64,000 nucleotides of DNA, from contig JABYQQ010000015.1 in the NCBI GenBank assembly GCA_022605405.1, forward strand, positions 1,116,001 through 1,180,000, read 5' to 3'. Every line of letters starts with the position of its first letter. Position 1 is the first letter of the stretch. Source of the stretch: Earliella scabrosa (taxonomy: Eukaryota > Basidiomycota > Agaricomycetes > Polyporales > Polyporaceae). Position numbers and translations under genes: made by a program. Under the pieces are notes generated by a model that saw nothing but the letters and a program-made list of their open reading frames with translations, did not search any database and had not been told where the DNA came from. Positions 24,061 to 35,422 of this stretch are shown piece after piece.

Positions 24061-26473
24061 ATGTCGACAGTCGTCGGTGTAGCAGAGCTGAGACAGGAGG
24101 TGGAAGTCACTCAGCTGCTGCTTGCTGCAGAGCAGGGTACGCTTTCCGAGTGCGAACTACTGGAATCCCTAACCACGAGTGGCCGTATCCATCTGTTACA
24201 CCAGAAGTTCAAAATACCCGGTGAGTAACATGCGCCACCTATAACGATTTCACATTCGAGCCAAGCCACTCCGTATTCAACCCAGTGAAGGACCTCCGCC
24301 GAAGCTATCTGAGATCCATACATGCGCGTCTTCCGGCGATGATCCAGGAGATGAACGTCCTGTATGACAGGGAGTACCGCGCGCAACACTGGGACAATCT
24401 TCTGGCGCTCCTCTACATCTTGATCGAGCTTTGCCCCGACTCAATCTTATGCGACAGATTCGTGGACGAAAGTGAGTTTCATCGCTCCTCACGCAGATGA
24501 ACTGAATACTCACGGACGACGGGTCCCAGTGGCACTACTAACTAAGCTACGTCAACTGATTATAAACGTGCCAAGATGTGCCATGTTCGCGCTAGAGCTC
24601 CTCTCTCTACTCGTCTGGCGCGGAAGCGACTCCACCATCCTCAAAGTTGCCCGAGAGATCCCAACAATCGCACCAAGGCTGGAGCATCTCGCAGGGAACG
24701 CCCACGGCGCAAGATGCATCAGTACGACTCTAGGGCATACCTTCGAGACGGTGTTCTCCCAGCCAGACCCTGATCTGGATCTCGAGAGGCCGCTCACGGG
24801 CTCTGACATCTTCAATGCCAACATGAGAATAGTTCCTGACCCAGACGCGTCACTCGACAACATTCTGCACTCTCTTGCGGCGCTGACGGTGGTGCGCTAC
24901 TACCCTGTGGAGGCGTCCCTCCGGGTCTGCTATGTCCTCGATCTATTCTCGGCTCTCTGCGGGTCCACCGACATAGGTCTACGAGCCATCAGCTTACAAG
25001 TGTTCCTCAATATGCCCAGCAATGGGGCCAAGATGACGCCTGAACGACCAGCAAAACCGGGCCCCATGGACTGGACGCTGCAGTCGTTCCCCGCGGACAT
25101 TCAGGAGGTCCTGGCCGATTACGGCTTTGAGCGTTGCGAGACTTCGACGATCCAGCAAGCCACGCACGCGTTCACCGCGGCGGTCAGCGACCTCAATCGC
25201 GATCAAGATCTCTGCAAGTTCGGCGCGACCATGTCACTCCTCCTCCAGGACGGACAGATGCTACTCAGCCACCCCCGCGTCACCCTTCCTGAACACGGCC
25301 TTGATTCCGTCGTATGGGTCGACTGCCTGCCGCTCGCCATCGAACAGCTGCGGAAGCGAGGGCGTGACGAGGACCACAGACACGCCGACATCCTAGAAGT
25401 CGAGCACCTCTACGTCATCCACTCCGAAGACATCCTGGCCACCGCGAGACGCAAGATAGACGAGAAGCCCGACCAGGTCGACGCGTATGTCTGCTTCTGT
25501 ATGCAAGCCCCCATGGATGACGACGTGCTCCGCCTTGCGCAGCGCGGCTTGGATTGTCCGGACAACACGCCCTTCACGCGCCGGCACCTCCTCCGTCTCT
25601 GTCAGACCACCTCTCTACGGAAGGCCTGGGCGCTCCTCCTCGAGTCGGACCCCACGGACGACGCGCGCCGGGCCCTGGCGACTGAATGCCTCGAGTCGAC
25701 TCTCAGGTTTGCGAACATGTACATCGAGGAGGCCCCGCCTGACGCAGGGGGCATGCTCGCCGTCCTCAACGCGCACGTCGTCGCCACCATTCTGCTACAC
25801 GGACACGAACTCGGGAACGCGATAACAGCACTCGAGGTATGTGCTTACGTTCTCGCTGAAGGCCGATGGCTGGGACACTGACCGCGCCGTGCTGCAGCCT
25901 ATCCTCGATCGCATTGAGTTCACCGAGGATCTGTTCGACTTCATGGGACATGAATACTACCTGCCGCCCAGCCAGCCCCGCATCGGACGGGAGCAATGGG
26001 CGATGCATTTCAAGAGGGGTTCTAGATTTTTTGCTGACGTGGTACGGCGCATCGACACCCTTATGGATGAAGCCCGCCGGAACCGCCGCTGGGGGCATCG
26101 CGCCACCCACGACCGGTCCACGGCCAACTACGAGGGGTGGGCGCAGCACGCTGTTGAGGTGCTTGGGCGCAACTCGCGCGGGCCGCTGAAGTGCACGTGC
26201 GATGTTACGCTGGAAGGCGTGTACGACTCGGTCAAGCTGTATCGCTGCTCGTGGGCGCAGTGTCGGAGGGCGACTGCGTTGCTGAGGAAGTGCGGTGGAT
26301 GTCACGGCGTGGTGTGAGTGCCAAACCGTTACCATTGCAGCAATCGCCGTATGACTGGAAGCTGATCTACCCTTCTCGCTAGGTACTGCGACGTGGACTG
26401 TCAGAGAGCGGATTGGGCCAGGCATAAGGGAGCTTGCGACGGTCGTGCCCGCCGGCGTCCTTCAGACGGTTGA
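24061..26473 (+). CDS. MYND-finger helical-repeat protein, array member 5
   Basis: About 719 residues, exons 24061-24220, 24286-24471, 24530-25836, 25898-26313, 26383-26473. Exon 2 is 186 nt, one codon longer than in all other members, and exon 1 (53 codons) is divergent but ends in the usual KIP. The repeat region carries the ARM-like block ALCGSTDIGLRAISLQVF, then RHADILEVEHL and the conserved IEEAPPD. Exon 4 has CTCDV and YRCSWAQCRRATALLRKCGGC, with the same C-x4-C finger spacing as member 4; the last exon reads YCDVDCQRADWARHKGAC. The residue at the exon 4/5 junction is Val instead of Trp. The degenerate relic at 29685-29955 is closest to this gene's 3' exons. Members 4 and 5 face each other across the centre of the array and may be sister copies. 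Confidence 0.83.
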
Positions 26474-26978
26474 TAGTGCTCGCCGGCGTGTGCCGTGAAG
26501 ACGAATAGATCAAGCCGCGGACATATACTACATTAGATACTCTTCCTACATTGACATCCGTGTCGGTGGGGGTAAGTGGCCTTCGCCGAGATGCCTGTAC
26601 AAGAGTCTTGAAGACTTCCCCATGTCTGGAGAGGCCTGACGGGCAACGAATGCACAACATACCACATAAGAGCACTTGAGAGTCCATTCTAGATGGATTC
26701 CAACATATTATTGAGCGATTGATGGTCACAAAGCCAGGGTAGGGTGAGAGGTAGCTGCTTGTACCAACGGCGCTTAGAGGCCCCCGATGTTCGAGCTCCG
26801 CGTTCCCACGGGGAAGTCTGCACCGAACTTGGAGACCACCAAGACTACACAACGACCACTGGGACAGCGGCAACGGTAAGCTCTTGTTCCTTCAAAGCTG
26901 TCAGGCCCAGTGGAATTGCTCCATGTACTCACCATTCTGCATGCAGAAACATCAACAGCATCTGCTGCCCCATCAGCG
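26474..26978. other. intergenic between MYND members 5 and 6
   Basis: Upstream region of member 6. The stretch around 26820-26880 (an Acc/Aac-rich tract followed by CACTGG) resembles 30080-30120 upstream of member 7, so promoter DNA appears to be part of the duplication. An in-frame ATG at 26910 is an alternative start for member 6. Confidence 0.4.
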
Positions 26979-29266
26979 ATGTATTCGCCAATATACGCTG
27001 AATTGCGCAAGAGGACATCTAAGCATATGGCTCCCGAGCGTGCTGTTGTCCATGCTCGACGCTACATGAGAATACCCAGTGAGTTCGCCGCCGGTAATGG
27101 TTTTGCTCTGAGGCTGTCACTGAACGCCTTAGTTACCAGAAATGACTACCCGTAGCGGACTTAGGGAGGTTCATCGTTGTTTCGACGAGATAGCCCAGGT
27201 ACTGGAAGACGTCTACACGACAGCCTACCACGCCCGCGATTGGCGCATGATCAACGTGGTCGTCGCTCTCTGGTTGCAGATGTGTCCTGATACCATCTTG
27301 TGCCGGAAGCTCATCCTTAGAGGTACGTACTACTAGTAGATTGTTTAGTCACCCTGCCCTGATCGCTTGAGTATTATATGTCTTCTCAGGTCTCCTCACG
27401 CGGACCTTGGAGATCCTTCGAATCATTCCTGCTCACCGTTATGTCCTCCATCTACTATCTCTGCTTACACGCCATGGCGATATATCAGCCAAGCAAGAGG
27501 TGATACGGAAGGGAATCCCTGTTTACGATGCTATTCAACGACATCAACAACACGATACAACTGCCTTGGAGTTCGGAGTCGTGACTCTCGCGCACGCCCT
27601 CGAAGGAGCCTACGATTCAAATTGTGATCCGGTCGTCTTCGAGGACTTGCGCCTCGACGTCCTTGTTACAGCCATGATCGGTCTCCTGCTCACCCCATCC
27701 GTATCACATAGCGTCATGCTCCATGCTATCCCGATCATCATGTATGGAATACAAGCATCCCCCTGGGAGCTCGCGGAGAGCGCCATACCACCTCTGGTCT
27801 TCGTCGCTGCTCTGACGCGTAGCGACAACATCAGCTTGCGATGCGCGTCCCTCTTCGTCTACCGCAGTCTATACGATCACGATGCCCCCGATCCCAGGGC
27901 CCATCTTTCCGCACAGCTGCCCCTCGACTTCACTTTACGACGCCTTCCTGCCAATCTTCGTCGCGCCCTCGAGGACTATGGGACGGAGAAATGCGAAGGG
28001 GCGCTCCGGAGGAAATGCAACGAAGCGTTCACCAAAGGCATCCGGGACCTTGTGGTGGACCAGGGGGACTTCTTCACGTTCGGTGTCACAATGGCGCAGC
28101 ACCTACTCCACTCCCGCTGCATCCGACGCCCCTGCGACATACCAAACCTCGAGCAGGTTGCGAAGCCCTACAGGAGCTGGGAGGACTGTATGCGCGCCGC
28201 TGCAGAGTGTCTTCGCGGACGGGGAGACCCTAAATATCTCGACATGGCCGACGTCCTGGACCTCGAGACCGCGGTCTCAGGTGGAATAGGGGATCGGGCT
28301 GGAGCTGTCGCTATGGCTCGGGAAGTCCTCAAACGCAATCCTTCACATGCGTATGCACACATGATCATCTGCATCCACACCGGAGTTAACACGGGGCTGG
28401 ATGTTGGCAAGAATGGCTTGAAGCTGCCCGGGGCGACCCCGTTCATCCGGCGATTGATCCTGAAATGTCTCACGCAGGTCTATACAATCACCGCGTTGGA
28501 TATATTGCTCCGAGCACCGCCAGCCGACACACACCTACGACGCACTGGCGCGGAAACTCTCACAATGGCACGGGAGTATGCGGAGATGTTCATAGCGGAG
28601 GCACCGCCCGACTGCACCGACTTAATGGATGTATTGGACGCGTACATTCTACACACGTTCATACTCCGAGGGTCGGAACTGAGCGAGAACCTTTCGGAAT
28701 TGAAGGTGAGGACAGGGTTCGTCTTGCTCTGCATCTTGAATTGAGGTCATACCCGTGCAGCCTACTCTGGACAAGCTCCAGCGCACCAAGAAGCTCATCA
28801 AGATCGTATTTGGCTGCGAAGTTGGAGATACTGATAGCAGCATCGCGCACAGGTTGCTCCGAAAGTATTACCCAGAAGGACTGGCCCGCTTCAAGGATTT
28901 CATCACTCGATTTGATCAACTGGATGCGCAAGTACGAACGAATCCCGGTCCCTCAGCGGCTATCCCAGAGCCGTTGGGCGGCCTTGAGGATTCGCCTATG
29001 TTCGAGCGCATCATACGGGGGTCGCTGAAATGCATGTGCCATGGTGGCTTGAGTACAGATCCTGGCCCTGGTCTGTATCGCTGCTCGGCATGCGCCAAGT
29101 CAAGCGCGTTGGCACGAGAATGTGGACGATGCCACAAGGCATGGTGAGTGCTAATTAGGACCGTCATCTGAACTCGTGCTCACGTGTTTGCTACAGGTAC
29201 TGCGACACTACTTGTCAACGGGCTCACTGGAAGGAACATAAGACAATGTGCCAAGCGACGTCCTGA
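26979..29266 (+). CDS. MYND-finger helical-repeat protein, array member 6
   Basis: About 683 residues, exons 26979-27078, 27140-27322 (183 nt), 27390-28705, 28761-29143, 29197-29266. Exon 1 is 100 nt, exactly as in member 1, and holds MYSPIYAEL ... MRIP. Exon 2 gives TRSGLREVHRCFDEIA, DWRMINVVVALW and CPDTILC. Exon 3 includes LLSLLTRHGDISAKQEV, AALTRSDNISLRCASL, LDMADVLDLE, AREVLKRNPSHAYAH and IAEAPPD. Exon 4 has CMCHGGLSTDPGPGLYRCSAC and ECGRC; exon 5 has YCDTTCQRAHWKEHKTMC. Member 7 is its closest relative, and their downstream flanks are also homologous. The combination of a repeat scaffold and a MYND finger suggests an adaptor; no catalytic motif is present. Confidence 0.88.
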
Positions 29267-30265
29267 CTGGGGCCAAAACGCTCGTGATGGCGCCCATGAA
29301 GTCAGACGGATAGTACGGCGTCAGCGATTCGAACTAGATGCTGAATATGTACCAACTTCGCTCCCTCCTACCACCCCTGTTTTTCGGGTTCCGCTATCCG
29401 CATGCAGACAGCGGCGCATCTCCATGCGCTACACCCACAAGATAGTTAGTGGTCAGCCTCTACGTGAGTATAGGTCATCTAGCCTGTGGTGAAGGACATG
29501 CTAACCTCGGACGTGTGATTGCAGAGCCGCAATGAAACAATTGACTGACTGAGCAACTTGAACATTCCAAGACCACAGCGCAGCGCAGCTTGAACGGCCG
29601 TGTATGCAAGCGGCCATCGACGACGAGTTGCTTCACATTGCGCAGCTCGGCTCTCTCCCTGCACTGACCGGGCGCAGTTCGATCTTGCGGTGGTCGTGCG
29701 CGATTCCCTCAGGCCGCTAAAGTGCGCGTACGAGGTATCGCTTGTGAAGGAGTGTATCATTCCGTCAAGTTGTATCGCTGCTTGTGGGCGCGATCTCGGG
29801 GAGCGAACGCGTTGCTGAAAATGTGAGGTGATCCCCGGGTACAGATATCATGTCACGTCGATCGCTGACCATCTTTTCTCCCCGAGGTAATGCCAGTGCG
29901 ACGTCCAGTGTCAGAAAGAAGACTGGGCGAGCCGTCAAGTAGATTGCGGTGGTCTGACGCTCCTCAAATTCATGGCACTCGATGGTAAGTTTGGTTCTGT
30001 TTTCTAAGTATCGCTATGACATTCCATGTGGCCAGAATGTGCCACTGAGTTCTCACTAAGTTGGCGCCCGACCTGCTCTCCACCAGAACCACCACCACCA
30101 CAACCGCCACTGGACCACCATAGTGAGCTCTCGTATCTGCTCATGGGTTTATGAGTGTTTTGCTAACTTGTGCTCCCTCCTCTTGATGATTGTGTCCTGC
30201 TCTCGTATCGCCAGCTCGAGCAGTGTGCAATTCGAACGGCATTCAAGCAAAGTGGTTCACCAACC
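29267..30265. other. intergenic between MYND members 6 and 7, with relic
   Basis: 29460-29620 is clearly homologous to 32940-33110 downstream of member 7 (shared GATTGCAGAGCCGCAA and a GCGCAGCGC...TTGAAC block). A decayed MYND fragment follows at 29685-29955. Confidence 0.5.
29685..29955 (+). pseudogene. decayed 3' end of a MYND array gene
   Basis: The DNA aligns by eye with the last two exons of member 5. CGGCCGCTAAAGTGCGC matches the GGGCCGCTGAAGTGCAC segment, then comes TTGTATCGCTGCTTGTGGGCGC, the usual intron gap, and a final exon-like stretch with GACGTCCAGTGTCAGA and GACTGGGCGAGCCG. Frameshifts, a premature TGA after the Ala-Leu-Leu-Lys helix, loss of the CGGC pair and a degraded splice junction (GTAATGCC for GTACTGC) show it is dead. 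The segment just upstream resembles the start of member 8 exon 1, so this looks like an array gene reduced to its two ends by deletion. Confidence 0.65.
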
Positions 30266-32580
30266 ATGACTTCGTCGACGAACGGGAGCGCTGCGGATAT
30301 GTATTTCGCGTTGTGCCAAAAGACCGCTGGGCTGTCACTCGGGACGGCTACGTCGGTAGCGTGTCAGCATATGAACATTCCTAGTGCGTCGATGTTCGAG
30401 TTTGATCGCGCCACCCACAGAACTGAACGTCATTGTCAACAGAATTGAGTACACGTAGTGGACTTCGGGAAGTTCACACCCGCTTCGCTTCTATCGCGCA
30501 AGTGCTGGACGATGTGTATGGGGTCGCATATCACGTTCGGAATTGGCGTATGATCAACGTGGTCGTCGCTATCTGGGTGGAGATGTGTGTGGACACCATC
30601 CTTTGTCGGAAGCTTATCCAGCAAGGTAACTTCCCCAACTTCTATCGCATTATAAGATCAAATTGATTGATACAAACCTAGGACTTCTCTCAAGAACCTT
30701 GCAGCTCCTTAGAGGAGGTCCTCCGGAGCCACGCGGCATTCTTCATCTATTGTCCTTGCTCTCCCGCCACGGAGAAAGCGCCGCAAGGCAAGAGGTCATC
30801 CGCAAGGGAAAGCCAATCCTCGATGCTATACAAAACCACCTCGGGCGCGATCCCGACGTTGTCGAAGCCGGCATCGTGACGCTTGCTCACGCGCTAGAAG
30901 GCGTCTTCGACCGTGACTGCCCCTCAAATCTCTTTGAGGAACTGCGCATGCATCTCGTTCTCACAGTCACTGTCGGTGTCTGCCTTGACCCCTCCATACG
31001 CCACATCGTCGCACTCCATGCCATTCCGATCATCATGCATGGTATCCGCGCCTGTCCGTGGCAGTTGGTGAAGAACATCACGCCTCCGCTCGTCTTCGTC
31101 GCTGCGTTAACCCGTAGCAACAACATCAGTTTGCGGTGCGCCGCCCTGTGGATATATAGCGAGTTGTACACTCCGCCGCTTGTCAGTAACCGGGTACCCA
31201 TCTGCACCAACCCTTCTCTCAACCTTACCTCCCGACGTCTACCACCTGATCTGCGCCGGGCTGTCGAGGCCTATGGGATCGACAGATGCGAAGCGACGCT
31301 ATTGGATAAATGTACCAAAGCGTTAACTCAGGGCATACAAGACCTGATCGCGACTGGAGACTTGTACACATTTGGGAAGACCATGGCGGAATGTCTACTA
31401 CATTCCCGATACACGCGCAGCACCGGAGACATAGCCCCTCATCTCCAGCGGTCTAGGTCGTCTTACAGGAGCTGGGAAGATTGTATGCGAGCTGCCGCAG
31501 GGTGTCTTCGCGCACGAGGGGACCCTCACCACCTCGATATGGCCGACGTCCTGGATCTGGAGACCACAGTCTCAGGCGGAGCGGGTGACCCGGGGGGAGG
31601 AGTGGTCTTGGCACGCGAAGTTCTCAAACGCAACCCTCGCCACGCCTTCGCCCACATGATACTGTGCATTCATACCGGCGATCCCGTAGAGGCCTTGCAG
31701 ATAGCCCAGAGAGGCTTGGCCTTGTCCGACCTCACCCCCTTCATCCGGCGCTCGATCCTGCGTTGCCTCATGCACACCAATGCGTGCGCTGCATGGGATA
31801 TCCTGCTTGGAGCGTCGCCGACGGACGAACGCTTGTGGGTAGCGGGCGCAGCAGGCGTCAAGATCGCATTGGAGTACGCGGAGGCGTTCATAGCGGAGGC
31901 ACCCCCCGATTGTTCTCACCTGTCGCAAGTGCTAGACGAGTACATCGTGCAGACGTTTGTGCTGGCAGGGTCGGAGCTCAGCGAGAATCTGTCCGAATTG
32001 AAGGTGAGCCTTGGGTTCGTCTGGCTTGTGAGGTATCCTGAGGTTTAACCTCATATCGATCGCAGCCCGTCTTGCAGAAGCTTGAGCGCACCAAGAAGCT
32101 CATGAAGCTTGTCTACGGCTATGAGGTGGAGCCTACTGAACACAGCATTGCCCACGAGATGCTCCGACACCACTATCCAGAGAGTCTTGCCCGGTTCAAA
32201 CGCTTCATCACACGATTTGATCGAATCGACGCCCAGATTCGAACTAACCCGCGATCTCTAGCAGCCGCCCCAGACTCAGTGGACCACTCGGACTCGACTC
32301 CTATGTTTGAACGCCTTGTACGAGGCTCGCTGAGGTGCATGTGCCATGCCGGCTTGAGCACGGATCCTGGCCCTGGTCTGTATCGCTGCTCGGCATGCAT
32401 CAAGTCCAGCGCGTTGGTTCGGGAATGTGGACGATGCCACAGTGCATGGTGAGCGGCTACTTCAGTTAGCGCATTCGTCTGACATCGGGCTCACGGAGTG
32501 GCTACAGGTACTGCGATACCACTTGTCAACGGACTCACTGGAAGGAGCATAAGACGGCGTGCCAAGCCAGTGCATCCTGA
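30266..32580 (+). CDS. MYND-finger helical-repeat protein, array member 7
   Basis: About 692 residues, exons 30266-30383, 30443-30625 (183 nt), 30682-32003, 32066-32448, 32508-32580. Exon 1 carries DMYFALCQ ... HMNIP. Exon 2 begins LSTRSGLREVHTRF. Exon 3 has LLSLLSRHGESAARQEV, ALHAIPIIMHGI, AALTRSNNISLRCAAL, LDMADVLDLE, AREVLKRNPRHAFAH and IAEAPPD. Exon 4 has the CMCHAGLSTDPGPGLYRCSAC block, nearly identical to member 6, and ECGRC; exon 5 reads YCDTTCQRTHWKEHK. Members 6 and 7 form the youngest-looking pair in the array, and both show every consensus position of the family, so they are the best representatives for functional work. Confidence 0.88.
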
Positions 32581-33056
32581 CCATGACGCTCGTGATGATT
32601 GAGCTCGAATTCGGAGCGAGACGGGTAACAACAGTACAAAATTAGCACTATTAGCGCGGTGCCCTAGAGTCCTATGTTATTCGCATTTCCCCATGGAACA
32701 CCAAGTGATTCTTCCGCCCTCTTGCGGTTGTGTGGCGGCGATTCGGACTTTGGATGCAGACCGGCCCTGGGCTGCCGAAAGCGCCGGGATGTTTGGTGGC
32801 AAGCGTTTTGGGCGCTCGAACCTTCTTCGCTTCCGCGACCCCGCCATGGCTCCAAGAAGTTCGGATTCGGCGAGCGGCTGTCCGTTAACTTGCAGACAGC
32901 CGCACCTGCATGCATTTTGCACTCACGAAGTAGCTACAGCCCGAGTCCCTCTGTGAGTAATCTGTTATTGTTCATCTACCCTACTAGCCTGGTTAATAAC
33001 TTCAGGCTAACGACGTGCGATTGCAGAGCCGCAACCAAGCAAATAACTGGCGCAAC
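32581..33056. other. intergenic between MYND members 7 and 8
   Basis: Homologous in its distal half to the region downstream of member 6 (29390-29620). Not coding as far as can be seen. Confidence 0.45.
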
Positions 33057-35422
33057 ATGCCTAAACCACGGCGCAGCGCGTTGAACCGCCGTGACAGATA
33101 CGGGACAGGCGATATCTACTCCAAATTATGTTCCGTTGTCGAAGGAGAGACATTTGAGGTTGCGGTGACAAGGACGCGAGCTAATCTAGATCTTCCTAGT
33201 GGGTACATGAATGCCACGTCATGGATTTCTTTGCTAACCTCGTCGCCTCGAATTCTCAGAGCTCACTACACGGAGCGGTCTTCGCGGAGTCCATAGTCGG
33301 TTCGAACAGATTGCTCCAAAGCTCGACTTGGTCTACACAGCCGCGTATACTGCCCGCAACCGGCTCGTGTTGGATATCGTTGTCGCTCTCTGGCTGGACA
33401 TGTGTCCTGACGATACCCTTTCTGGCAAACTCCTAGAACGAGGTATTAGTCTATATCATCATCTGGGACCGACCCGTGCTGAGTGCGAGGCTCTTCAAGG
33501 TGTTCTGCAAAAGGTCTTACAGCTCCTCGCAATTCCTGTGGATCGCGGCCGCGTCCTCCAGGCACTCTCAATCTTGACCAAAACCGATGAACGCCGCCGT
33601 AAAGTATGGGTAACAGTCCTGAGCGGTACTACGTCTATCCTCGACGTCCTGCGAGACAATGGTGACGATCCTTCCGTGACGAAATTTGCGCTCGCGGTTA
33701 TCGCGCACTCTCTCCAGAGCACCTACACAAGAGGTCCTCCCGTCAACAAATCAAAGGGGCTCAGCCCTGTGGACATCAATGTGACCGAGCTCTTCAAGTT
33801 GACCATGAACAGTCTCGATGGTCCTTTTCCGGGTCACGGCGTCGTGCTGCACGCCCTGACAATTTTGGATTTCTGTGTTCGCGTTTACGCACACGGTTCT
33901 ACCCAACCCATCACTTCGGCTCTTCATCTTCTTGCAGCGTTCACTCGTAGCGCCAACATCAGCCTGCGTTGCGTGGCTGTCTCCGCCTTGGAGTCCCTGG
34001 CCACAAGTTCCACAGATCCGGCCCCCGCTCCCGTCCCCGTCCCCGCTCGATCCCTCGCACGCGTCTTGGAGGACTGTCCGCTTCATCTCCGTGAACTCAT
34101 GGAAAACTATGGCATGGAACGGTGCGAACTCATGGAGGTGGAGCGCGTCAGCAACAAGATCGTGGACATACTACGGATCTTTGTCACAGACCGCGACCTC
34201 TATCGCCTAGGGACGACCTTGGCCTACCATCTCGTTCGGACAACATACACCTCTCGATATGACCAGTTTCCGGACTTCGCGGCAGCCGGCGTTCCTCGTG
34301 AGCATCGGTGGAAGGAATGCATGCGTGCTGCTGCCGAGGTTCTACGAGAGCGCGGAGACGACGCCCATCTCGACATGGCCGATGTGCTCGATCTGGAGTA
34401 TATGTTCTCGACCTCCCCTCCAGACCGCATCGTCGCGTTCGCCCAGAAGGTCCTCCGACGCAATCCCCGACACGCCTTCGCGCATTTTTGCCTCTGTAGC
34501 AACCTGCCAGTGCTCGGCCCGGGCGAGGCTCTACAATTCGCGACGCAGGGCTTGGAGCTACCGGACGCTTCGCCTTATATGCGGCGCGCGTTCCTCACCA
34601 TTCTATTGGAGCTCTCACACACGAGGGCGTGGAATCTCTTGCTCGGGGCGAGCCCTGCGGATGCGGAGATGCGGAAGGAGGGCATAGTTGCCCTAGAAGA
34701 CGCCCTGCGATATGCGGATATGTTCTTTTCAGAGTCTCCACCGGACTGCCAGGCGTTGGTCCGGTTCCTCAACAGGTATATCACGGACACACTCATACTG
34801 CGGGGAGCAGGGATGGGCGAGGATCTATCTGAGCTGCAGGTATGTGGGAATCAACTAGCAGTGATCCTTATTCGCTCACTGATGAGCGTGTCAATATCCA
34901 GCCTGCAGTAGAGACCCTGGAATGCATACGGGAGCTGCTGGGCCATCTATGCGGTGGCAACGTCACAGAGGATCAGAAAGCAAGTAAGGGCTATGCGCTC
35001 TTGTCTCAGCATTACGACGAGGGTGTCAGGCGGTACGGCGAACTCGTCACCCGGTTCGATCGTCTCGATGACATGGTCAGGATGAATGGAGAGATGAAAG
35101 CTCCCTTCCCCTGTCCGTCCGTCAAGGACCCCTCACGGTCTCAGGCGTCAAAGCCACAAGATCATACCGGCCGCCCCTTCCTATGCACGTGTCATAGTGG
35201 CGGGCATGCTCGCACAGACCCTGGTCCTGGCCTCTACCGATGCTTAACTTGCGGCACAAGAAGCGCATTGATTCGCAAATGCAGCAGGTGCCATAGCGCG
35301 TGGTACGTACCCAAGAATGCACTGAAACACGATCCAGCTCACATGTTTTGGTCAGGTACTGCGACACGACGTGCCAGCGGGCGCATTGGCAGGAGCATAA
35401 GCAAAAGTGCCGAGCTTCTTGA
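33057..35422 (+). CDS. MYND-finger helical-repeat protein, array member 8
   Basis: About 710 residues, exons 33057-33198, 33260-33442 (183 nt), 33500-34839, 34902-35302, 35356-35422. Exon 1 carries DIYSKLC ... NLDLP. Exon 2 begins LTTRSGLRGVHSRF after a 61-nt intron. Exon 3 includes the ARM-like AAFTRSANISLRCVAV, a Pro/Val-rich insertion (PAPAPVPVPA) not seen in the others, then LDMADVLDLEYM, NPRHAFAHF and SESPPD in place of the usual EAPPD. Exon 4 has CTCHSGG, DPGPGLYRCLTC and KCSRC; exon 5 has YCDTTCQRAHWQEHKQKC. The first 15 codons of exon 1 lie in DNA that is non-coding downstream of member 6, so this N terminus may have been gained from flanking sequence. Confidence 0.86.
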
